Origin: Acorus gramineus
Lineage: Eukaryota > Streptophyta > Magnoliopsida > Acorales > Acoraceae
Assembly: GCA_030737835.1 (NCBI GenBank)
Contig: JAUJYN010000012.1
Coordinates: 6,571,003 to 6,635,002, forward strand
Length of the DNA: 64,000 nucleotides
Direction: 5' to 3'
Part shown: piece by piece, positions 52,630 to 61,900 of the stretch
Position numbering within the stretch: position 1 is the stretch's first letter
Layout of the letters: every line of letters starts with the position of its first letter
Notes under the pieces: model-generated
Told to the model about the DNA's origin: nothing
The model's database searches: none
The model's input: only the letters and a program-made list of their open reading frames with translations
Program-made: the position numbers and the translations under genes

Positions 52630-53894
52630 CAAAGATGACAACTGTTCGTACTTTGATTTCTGTTGCTTCTGTTCGTCAATGGCCCATTTATCAGCTTGAT
52701 GTCAAGAACGCTTTTCTTCATGGTGATTTATCAGAGGAGGTTTATATGACTCCTCCTCCGGGTCTTCCTCATTCATCTGGTCATGTATGCCATCTTCACC
52801 GCGCTCTCTATGGTCTCAAGCAGGCTCCTCGTGCTTGGTTCGCTCGATTCACTGATGCTATCTGTGCTGCTGGGTTTGCTTCGAGTTCCTCTGACCCAGC
52901 TTTATTTGTTCACACCTCTGGTCCTCATCGTACTATCCTGCTGCTTTATGTTGATGACATGATCATCACCGGCGATGATTCGTCTCATATACAGTTGGTC
53001 AAGCAACATCTTCAGCGTCAATTTGAGATGAAAGATCTTGGCAAACTTCGCTATTTTCTAGGCTTGGAAGTTGCTTCTGCTCCGCGTGGTTATCTTCTCT
53101 CACAGCGCAAGTATACTGCTGACTTGATCGACCGTGCCTGTCTAACTGATGATCGCATTTCTCCCACTCCTATTGAGCTTCATGCTAAGCTCCGGCCTGA
53201 CGATGGAGAACCACTCTCTGATGTTACTCGTTATAGACAGCTTGTTGGAAGCCTCGTCTATCTCACTGTCACTCGTCCTGACATTGCCTATGCTGTGCAT
53301 ATTGTCAGTCAGTTTGTCGCTGCCCCTCGTACTGTTCATTATGCTGCAGTTCTTCGGATCATACGCTATCTACGTGGCACTATATCTCGTACTCTGCTGT
53401 TACCGTCTTCTTCTACTCTTGAACTTCGCGCTTATACTGATGCTGATTGGGCAGGAGATGTCACAGATCGAAAATCCACAACTGGTATATGTGTTTATCT
53501 TGGGGACTCTCTTATATCTTGGAAGGCCAAGAAACAAGACATTGTTTCTCGTTCGAGTGCTGAGGCCGAATATCGTGCTATGGCATCTGCTACTGCTGAG
53601 GTTGTTTGGCTTCGACGCCTCATTTCTGACATGGGCGTCATTCTACCTGCGTCTACTCCCCTATTTTGTGACAACAAGAGCGCCATTCAGATTGCTAGCA
53701 ATCCAGTATTTCATGAACGTACGAAGCACATCGAGATCGATTGTCACTTCGTCCGTCATCATTTTATTGCGGGCACTATATCACTCCCATATATTTCTTC
53801 TTCTCTTCAGTTATCAGACTTTTTCACAAAGTCTCATACACTTCAGCGGCATGATTTCTTGTTGAGCAAACTCTCGGTGTATGATCCACCATGA
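52566..53894 (+). pseudogene. Cop-3 reverse transcriptase and RNase H
   Basis: 442 codons without a stop: ARGFTQQHGIDYDETFAPV, LDVKNAFLHGDL, LLYVDDMIITGDD, YTDADWAGD, SSAEAEYRAM, CDNKSAI. All catalytic residues are kept and the SQRK absent from Cop-2 is present. It would be usable if joined to the upstream frame, but the one-base loss at 52565 separates it. Confidence 0.9.
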
Positions 53895-53907
53895 GTTTGA
53901 GGGGGGG
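53894..53907 (+). other. Polypurine tract of Cop-3
   Basis: GAGTTTGAGGGGGGG stands directly before the 3' LTR, overlapping the end of the RNase H frame. Confidence 0.85.
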
Positions 53908-54030
53908 TGTTAAATGTATACATGCTAGGGTTAAGGGTAGATTAGTCTTTTCCCTGTTTCCCTTTTGTACTATAAATATTGGCTACAAGCCCTAATAATA
54001 CAATTGATTCATTCTTTTCATATTCTAACA
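53908..54030 (+). repeat. 3' LTR of Cop-3
   Basis: 123 bp from TGTTAAATG to TTCTAACA. A TATA box (TATAAATA) is at 53971-53978, which leaves only about 50 bp for R and U5. Confidence 0.9.
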
Positions 54031-54114
54031 TATACTACGTTATCATAGCATATGTGGCTATAAAACGGACTGAGTGCATCATCACTCTTCCTTTTATCGC
54101 CATGATCCTTCTTT
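54031..54114. repeat. Right copy of 84-bp direct duplication
   Basis: Identical to 49180-49263. The sequence continues into upstream module M3 without a break, so the right copy is in its native context. Confidence 0.95.
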
Positions 54115-54500
54115 TTGTGGCTGTAAACTAAATTCCACAACAGCTATGGTAGTATGGTGTTTGTATGTCTTTATCAATGGACAATAAGCTTATTCCTAGT
54201 GCAAGGTGGCTGGACTAAAACTTATATAGACAAAATCATTGACTCCTAGTCAAGATTTCATATCTGCACTAAATTGTTTCATCCATTGCTTTCAAATATA
54301 TAGTAATCAGTTTCTAAATTGAATACTTTAAAACAAGCTCCTTTAAAATATCTAACAACGAGGTATTTTGAATGACAACCACTCTATATTTAGACCTCCT
54401 TTGAGTCTGTGATTGGATAGATTCCACATTTGAAAAGTAGAAGATTAATTCTCAAATGCATATTCAAATATATAATATAATTTCAGTGATCAGATTTTCA
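54085..54500. repeat. Upstream module M3
   Basis: Repeats M1 over most of its length: tatcgccatgatcc, cacaacagctatgg, gacaaaatcattgactcc, ttgaatactttaaaa, tggatagattccac. Confidence 0.65.
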
Positions 54501-54938
54501 ACCTGGCCCTCTTGTTTTTTCAGGTGAAGAAAATTCAGTTTTGAAAAACTAACAATATAAGGCTTTTGAAAGCTGAGTTCAAAATACAGAATTTTAAAAA
54601 TCTTAGCATTTTATCGCACATCCAAATGCAGCATTAAATTATAATGATTGACAGACTTTCCATCCACTGCCTGTCTTGGCCTCTTCAACTTGCTAGTCTT
54701 CTATTACAGAAAGAAGGGCGACTCTTCAACAGTCAAACAAGATTGAGCCAGTCGTTAGTATTCGACCTCTCTTTGGTGACTCTGGATCCAATCGAGACTA
54801 GCTTTGGTCAGTCTGGTCAGTATCGAATTGCACAACTTATGTATTGAATTACACAGTCTATGACTCATACTGCAAAACCAATTGTTGGGCACAAGTTTCA
54901 ATCTTCTATTGGAGCCAGTCAAACTTGGATTTGGTCAA
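54501..54938. other. Spacer, no gene seen
   Basis: No frame of interest. The words ggtcagtctggtcag and tcaacagtcaaac are locally repetitive. It ends at the solo LTR. Confidence 0.45.
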
Positions 54939-55799
54939 TGTGCATGGTGGAAAAAGTTTGCACCCTGTTAAATGACCACATGTGTTAGGGCTTAGACAGG
55001 TATGGTTCACCATATCCAACATCTAAGGACTCGAACCTAATTGAATACCGAGCAGGCACTCCCGAGTAAGTGAGACACGACCATATTGAATTAGGTCTGG
55101 TCGGACGATCTTACAACTGGCGGGTGAATGCCATCCCGAGCAGGTGGGACACGACTAGATTGATTGAATCAGGTCTGGTAAGACGGTCTTACACTCACGG
55201 GTGAATGACATCCCGAGCAAGTGGGACTCGACCAGATTGAGCTAGGTCTGTCAGACGGGCTTACTCCTCATGGATGAATAACCAGGTACACGCTGAGCAG
55301 GATTCCGTGTACCGACCAGACCAAGACCATGAGGAGGACCTAAAAAACGATCAGACACCCATAACGCATGTAACTGTCAGGTGAATGATTAAGGCCTGTT
55401 ACTCATAAAATGTGGGTAATTAAGGACATGTTCAGCTACAATAAAGTAAGACAATTAGCACAAAATTTGCCTACTAAACAGCCATTAAGGGAGAATTGTT
55501 ACAACAGCTATGAGGTCAGTAACAACGGCTATCTAGCCCATGGACCTTATAAAAGGGTTAACAGCAAACTGACATATGAGTTCATTTTTGCTAATGAGCC
55601 ACCTTAAGAGTGAGATTATCCACCTTTGAATTCTCTTACTAATACATCTCTTTGGAGTCCCCTTGACTGACACAACACCGGTGTCCCTCTGATTTAATTT
55701 CTTTTTTGAATGCAGGATCCACATTTCACCGGGTCTGAATTCAAGTAAGAGACTCCAAGTGATAAAGTTGACTAAAGGGGAGAAATATCTCCTCTGCCA
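54939..55799 (+). repeat. Solo LTR of the Tat-like gypsy family
   Basis: From TGTGCATGG to about CTCTGCCA this matches the LTR at 46878-47645 along its length, in opposite orientation: caccctgttaaa, repeated cccgagcaggtgggacacgac units, gaggaggacct, caccggtgtcccctctg-type and gggtctgaattc blocks. Sequence on both sides is non-element, so internal parts were lost by LTR-LTR recombination. Flanks GTCAA and GCCAA differ by one base and only suggest a target duplication. Confidence 0.75.
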
Positions 55800-56105
55800 A
55801 TATCATCAATATCCAACAGGAATGTAACACTTGTACTCAACAATTGACTGTGTAGTTTGATTCATAAGCTGTGTAGTGTTCGATACTGATCGGATTGATA
55901 GAAGACGTCAATCCTGACTAGATCCAGACTCTCCTTTGGTAGCTTTGTCACACACATTGATGACCCAATCTGTCTCTGTCACAAACGACCAACAGACCGG
56001 TCTCACAGTCAGTAGGAATTAAACCATCTCCAAAATAAGATATTTATTTTTTCTGAAAGAGGGAACGGACTGCATGCACACGCGGGATTATCCCATACTA
56101 TTATT
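55800..56105. other. Spacer, no gene seen
   Basis: Nothing recognised. Confidence 0.45.
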
Positions 56106-56310
56106 CTTCTTTTAATGTTTATTATCCTTCTTTTTATCTATGGCTGTAAACAGATCAACTCATATGGCTAATAAGTATTCATATGTCTTCATCAATGGAG
56201 AATAAAACTATTCATAGTGAAGGTGGCTGGATTAAATTTGATATAGACAAAATCATTGACTCCAAGTGAAGATGTCATATTCTCATTGAATTGCTTCCTC
56301 CGTTGGTTTT
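56106..56310. repeat. Upstream module M4
   Basis: Diverged copy of the first part of M1: tggctgtaaacag, catatgtcttcatcaatgga, agacaaaatcattgactccaag. No exon lies on its left. Confidence 0.55.
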
Positions 56311-58600
56311 ATAGAATCTTACAGTCTTTCCATGTTCCTTCTTTATATGATGAAGCCTTGATCTACATATATCAACATCTGAATTTGATCCTCCACACGG
56401 GTTGGATGTAAGTGGCATTTATTTGATTGAAGTTAGATCAACTCATATTATGAGACCAAACAGATAACAAAAAAAATGCAAATGCAATCCACAATCCTTG
56501 CTTGGGTCCCTACCCACATACACGACACAATTAAAGACTGCATCTTTGCATTCTTTAACAGATGTAGGAGTAAACATTTTGCTGGGAAACAAAATTCTTA
56601 TTAAAAAAATTTAATCTTTTTTTTTGGAAACTCATTAAAACATTTTAAAACATTGTGTGGAAATGTTTTAATTTTCTAAGAGGATGTAGGCGAAGCTGTA
56701 AACTGGACTGTGACTAAATATACACAATTATCTTAAATATGGTTTTCTGAAGTATTTTCCTCTTAACATGGACCAGATTTGTGTGTAGAAAAAGGGAATT
56801 GTTATTTGCACTACACAGTTTTTCTTCTAATCCCATTCTTCTGCTTTCTCTGCTAAAGTATAAGAAAATGAATGCATTGGGAGTTGGATCCATAACTGAA
56901 TAATTGGCAACAAAATCTACAATTATAAGATTATGAGTTTGAATCTCAACGTTTGCATAACAAAAAAAAAGTGCATCATTTTATTAAAATATATATTTAT
57001 CAGAGTATAAACATCATAAATCAAATACTTCTTTCACGGATCCCCCAATCCCTCTTTCGCAGTGCTGCTTTGTTTTTTCTTTCTTGTTTTGTTTGTTTTA
57101 GTTTGTTTCTTCTCCTCTCACCCTCATTCGGACTTATAAACCCTACTTTGAAATATAAGTGAGGGTATCAAGATCTACCGTTTTTCAAAAATAATTAAAT
57201 CAATCAAATACTTCAACTGATATATTATTTTTTCAGAAAATAAATGTATTCATTTTATTAAAATATATCTTTTTTGTAGTATAATCAATTATTTTGAGTT
57301 ATTAATTCATCAGAACATGAGTTCATTCATTTTATTAAAATATATCTTTACTATTATATCTTCTACATCATAATCAACGGTTGATGGAGTTCCACTAAAG
57401 TGTGGCTTAGGGTTTGTTGGGACCGAGACAAGGATGCTCGCATTGGTTAAATCGAGCCGCGGTCAAGAAGTGTTGTTTCTAGAGCTTTTCAAATTAACAC
57501 AAAAAAAATGGTCTGAAAATGTTATATTGGTTGTTCAAACACTAACGCCAAAATCTTGTTTGGATCCATGGCAAAGTATGTTTTTTTTTTTTTTGGTGAT
57601 ATAAATTATGATATTTATAGTTTTAATTATATAACTTTGCATTTTATACATAAAATATATTCTGGTCATGTTTGGAATAAAAAATTCAATTTGGACATAA
57701 TTATCACTTCAATCATTTAAAATAGAGTTTTATGTAAATAACAATTAATAACAAATCAAATCTTATTCAAACAAACTAGAAATCAACCTAACAAACCATA
57801 ACAAACTAAATCTTCTTATAAATTTTATATTCTAAATTTAAAGTTCAAATATTATCTTAAGAATTATTTTAATGTCAATTAAAACAACAAAAAGACATTT
57901 ATATCCATGAAACAACTCTTCTTATTTTTTAGCAATAGCTTTTCCTATTTTTATGACAACGTACTAGGTAATTAGAATTCTAAAATGTGTTAATATACGA
58001 TGTAGGATAAATTTATATCTCATTTTTATTCTTAAAAATTCAAAATACTCAACTTTAATTTAATAATATTTCATTTTTTTTCTTTTCTTTATATGTATGC
58101 GTTTTTGAATCTCACATTATCTGGTGTAAAAAATAATTACATAAATATAAGAACAAAAAACTTCTACATAATTATTTAATATAGCCAGCCACCCCAAAAT
58201 ATTGTTATGGATCCGCCCCTGATCCATAGAGGCGTTACATCAGATTCTGCACCGCGGAATCCATTACACCACGGATCCAAATAGAGCCTTAAAATAATAT
58301 GATTTAATTCATTGGATTCATGAGGTCATAGCTTGTTGTGTTCACCTATCCCAAAATTTGACACCACTTGTGAAATTGATAATGTAATCTTCACTTACTA
58401 GCATGGCAAGTGACACACATATCAAACACCACATAACTGAACATTGATGAATTAACAGAGAACCGGGAACATATATATGCCATCATCCATGCTTTCCCCA
58501 ATGGATTATATGAAGGACATCAACATGCATGATTTATTCTCATACTATATAGGCCATTGAGAACTAATTACTCGTAGTGATTATATATAATCACCATCAA
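56311..58600. other. AT-rich spacer, possible old inverted-repeat element inside
   Basis: No gene recognised over 2.3 kb. The words tttggatccatgg (near 57560) and ccacggatccaaa (near 58270) are inverted copies and could be the ends of an old DNA transposon of about 730 bp, but no target duplication is clear. Confidence 0.35.
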
Positions 58601-58615
58601 CATAAATATATTTCA

Positions 58616-58773
58616 TATCTCTTCTAACCATTAATTACCGGCGCTGGGTGTACTTTTCTTTGCTTTGATTTGTGTCATCTATTCTCCTCCAATTCAGAAT
58701 TTATAATTCGAATTCAGCAATGAAATCGGATAGCAAAGTTTTACCTTTTTCAAAAAAAAAAAAAAAAAAAAAA
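58616..58773 (+). mobile_element. SINE-like insertion with poly-A and 15-bp target duplication
   Basis: A 158-bp body ends in a run of more than 20 A and is flanked by cataaatatatttca at 58601-58615 and 58774-58788. This is the signature of LINE-driven retroposition. A block around ttcagaatttataattcgaattcag has an inverted relative near 61819-61846. I could not identify Pol III boxes with confidence, so it may be a SINE or a short retroposed RNA. Confidence 0.7.
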
Positions 58774-58864
58774 CATAAATATATTTCACGACATGCGTGG
58801 TGCCTTAGGAGCTAGTTCTTCAAGGATGTGCTGATGGTCCAGATCTGCAATAGGTGGATATAGT

Positions 58865-59453
58865 TCATGCATGTCTTGGGGGTGGCGGGGGCGGCGGTAC
58901 GCATGGGGAGATAATTATAGGATTGCATGGTGGCGGTACGCATGAGGTGGTAGCCATACGATTGCATGGTCCCCTCTCAATAAGGCCCCGTCTGAGTGTA
59001 CGATAGCCGATATTGGCTGAACTCCGATGCAGATTGATTTTAGCATCAACCGAGTGACTCTCCTTCTCTACTGCAAAGAGTAAAACATCATTAAACATTT
59101 GTCAATATTACTATACAACATTCATCACTTTCAATTTTGTGTAGCTTTGTGATTTGCCTTTTTTTTTTGTTTCGGATCTGATTAACTTGTGATTGATTTG
59201 GCCTACGTATATATTTTTTTAGTATAACTATTTTGACTCAGATAAAATTATTTGTTAATCCCGGCTAATAAGTGGTATCAGAATGATCCCAACAAATACT
59301 ATTAGAGCTTTATAAACCTAGGAAGACGAGATCTGCGTAACACTCACCTGGCTTAGCATCGGTGGGAATTCCCCTTGAAGCCATGGTTGGAGTGATGACA
59401 AGATTGAAAAACATGAGCATGAAGAGCAACAAAATGGTCTTCCCCTTCCTCAT
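58865..59453 (-). CDS. P2: small secreted peptide precursor, RALF-like
   Basis: Exon 1 is 59348-59453, exon 2 is 58865-59070, with a phase-1 GT-AG intron at the same codon as in P1. The joined product has 103 residues. The signal peptide (MRKGKTILLLFMLMFFNL, then TMASRG) differs from P1 at only three of the first 35 residues. The mature part has NIGYRTLRRGLIERGPC, then SC, PPC and SPC at intervals, a run of seven prolines and PRHA at the end. I-G-Y-x-x-L-x-R followed by a PC matches the start of RALF peptides, but the second cysteine pair is spaced differently and the usual GC-x4-RC end is absent. A TATA box lies 35 bp upstream of the ATG. It is a good candidate host gene, though expression cannot be judged here. 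Confidence 0.65.
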
Positions 59454-59487
59454 TTTCATCTGTTGTTAAGAAATCCCACGAGGTGCT

Positions 59488-59496
59488 CTATTTATA
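59488..59496 (-). promoter_or_regulatory. TATA box of P2
   Basis: TATAAATAG on the minus strand, 35 bp before the P2 start codon, in sequence closely like the P1 promoter. Confidence 0.7.
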
Positions 59497-59499
59497 ACC

Positions 59500-60280
59500 A
59501 ACGAGTGAGCCATGGGTGCACAAGCTTGGAAAAATAGAATAACTGTGTGCAAGATTTTCTTCATGGACCACTAGGTCCTTTTTTTCTTTATTTTTTAATT
59601 GTGCTCATTTTAATTTTAAAAAGTTAGGTCACATGTCCTGAAAAACATGGTCTATCCCATATAAGTCCTTGTCAAAGTGGAGGCAAATATTCAAATCCTT
59701 AAAAACTCACAAAACTCATATACATCTCTAGTGTTAACAGAGATTAAGCATAACTTAACCTACCCTAATTAATCCTAATTTATACCATGAAATGACTAAA
59801 CTATCTTCTATTTTTTTCCATTTTCAAACAGTGTCTCTATGGGAATGAAGAAACATAATAAATCCAACAGGAGCAATTTGGTCTTTGCAAAAATTAATTT
59901 GTCTTTATAATTGTTTATGGGGACAATAATGTTTACACAATTACATAGTGAATATTTTATCAGATTTGAATGAAATTTTAACCTAGGGATGATAATTGGA
60001 TTAATGTGAGTTTTCAGGAACTTATACGTCTTCTCCAACTTTGACACGTACTTGTATGAGATAACATGTTTGCAGAGGGTGTAGATGTCTTTAACCTTTT
60101 TTTTATTTTTCATTTAATTAATATATGTAAACAAATTTATTGGATTGCATATTTTTTTTTTTTTGTAAAGATACACATTTTCTTACATGCACGTAGTAAC
60201 ATCTTTAAAATAATAATAAAAAAATATATAGAATTTGTATGTAGGACATATCCTGAACATTACTATTTTTTTTTAGGATA
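59500..60280. repeat. P2 upstream region with far-upstream module F3
   Basis: From about 59515 (ttcttcatggacca) through attgtgctcattttaat (59600) and then 60100-60280 (tattggattgcat, cttacatgcacgtagtaacatctttaa) this follows the order of the P1 upstream region without the inserted M1 segment. It therefore looks closer to the ancestral arrangement. A stretch at 59640-60090 has no counterpart near P1. Confidence 0.6.
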
Positions 60281-60877
60281 ATTTTTTTAAACCTCAACTT
60301 ATAGGTCCCATCACAGGTCCCATGAGATTATAAATGGAGAATTCCTATTATACTATTTTTGGCATTAATTGATAACCAGTCCCCCAAAACGTGTAAAATT
60401 AATAACCGTTTTTCTTTTTTTGGAATGTGGAATTAAATTTCTTATTCTTTCATCATTATTAATCCTTTTTTTTTCAGAACTGAATTTTTCATGAAGAGCA
60501 CTTAGAAACAGATCCGAATTTCTACTATGGGGGGATTTGAATTTATGGATTCTTTTTTTTATTTGGATTTTGTCTCAATGTTTATCGGATCAGGTTTGAC
60601 ATTTATTATGTTCTTTTAATCTGCAATTAAGTTTTATTTGCTTATTGGTTTTTATTTGATATTTAAAATCTTTTTTTAATGTTTTGATCCTGTTGGAATT
60701 TAAGTTATATCTGAATTTGAAATTCACCCTTTTATGATTAATCGTGTTTTATATGTGAATGTCAATTTTTTATTATGTTACACATGTTATATTGTTAGCC
60801 AATTACTGTTATACATAACATTGTTATATTTACGTAAATGTAATAAAACAGTAACATTTACTTAAAATTTCTTACAT
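60281..60877. other. AT-rich spacer, no gene seen
   Basis: AT-rich, with no frame or repeat end recognised. Confidence 0.5.
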
Positions 60878-61690
60878 TTAAGGCCATCATCAGAGCCAGA
60901 TTTATCTCTATCAATCTTTGTGACATGTTAGCCCCTGAAGTTCTCAGCATCGCCAAGTTCTTTGACATCTCTGTTTCTGCAAAGCCAGTCTCAGAGACAA
61001 AGGTTCATTGGAACCCCCCTCGGCGAGGATGGGTGAAACTTACATTGATGGCTCCCTCTCTGAGGACAGGGGAGGTTATGGTGCACTTCTAAGGGATGAA
61101 CATTGATCTTCCGTCCATTAACCTCTTGGAACTAAAGCCATGGAGGTTGAAAATTTGGTTAGATCTCCAAATCAGCGTATGCAACTTGTGGATTGAATCT
61201 GACTCGACAATAGTAGTCGCTTGGCTCAAACACAAAGGAAGTTGGCCTTGGAGTGTTATTCGCTGTCTCAGACGAATTCATCAAGGGCTTGACTAGCTTC
61301 ATGAATGGAAGGTCTCTCGTGTACACAGAGAAGGCCATGTCCCAACAGACATCCTTGCCTCTTTACTTTCGGACAGAGGAGAAATCATTATTCAACCTTC
61401 ATCATTAGGGCCAGAACTATGCAATGCCCTTGCAGAGGATAAATCTGGACTTCCGTTTATTCATATAAGAAAATAATGACATTTCATTAGCTTCGGGGAT
61501 TAATGGAAGTTTTCTTAAATTATGGGGATGCAGTCCGATTTAGTTCGGGCTTCCCTCCTGAGATTTCATGATCTTCTAATTGAATCCCATTTTGTAAAGT
61601 TTTAGATACTTTTTTTTTTATAGTTCTACACACTTTTTGTAAAGTTCTTTTTTATATAGCAATACAAAAAACTCGATTAACAATAAAAAA
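60878..61690 (+). mobile_element. LINE RNase H fragment, 3' end
   Basis: The plus strand encodes HWNPPRRGWVKL, then (after a frameshift) TYIDGSLSEDRGGYGALLRD, INLLELKPWRL, LWIESDSTIVVAW and HREGHVPTDILAS, that is the four RNase H motifs of plant LINEs with the catalytic D-E-D in place. Two stops interrupt it (after LRDEH and before LHEWKVS). The 3' untranslated part follows, but the tail is an irregular A-rich stretch near 61660-61700. It is strongly 5'-truncated. Confidence 0.8.
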
Positions 61691-61900
61691 ACAAAAAATA
61701 TCTTGGTGCCTCCAACAGTTTCTTTGTTCTTAACGCTTCCTATTTACAGGAATTAGTTATTTCAATGATCTTCGATGGTTTTGAAAAAAGTAGATATTTA
61801 CTACACGATTCTATTTCTGAATTCGAATTATAAACTCTGAAGGGGGGAGAGTAAAGAGGAAAACAAAATAAATTAAAAGAAAACAAGTAGAAGGGGACAT
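61691..61900. other. Spacer with inverted relative of the SINE-like block
   Basis: The part 61819-61846 is the reverse complement of a block in the insertion at 58616-58773. No gene is visible. Confidence 0.45.

Larger units (their letters stand above)
49264..54030 (+). mobile_element. Cop-3: Ty1/copia element without gag N-terminus
   Basis: Plus-strand copy of the Cop-1/Cop-2 family: LTRs 49264-49380 (first roughly 10 bases missing) and 53908-54030, primer-binding site, long GC-rich leader, a pol with two frameshifts, and a polypurine tract. Most of gag is deleted between about 50303 and 50345. In place of a 5-bp target duplication it is flanked by an 84-bp one. The 5' half is diverged from the other copies while RT-RNase H is almost identical to them. 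Confidence 0.9.
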
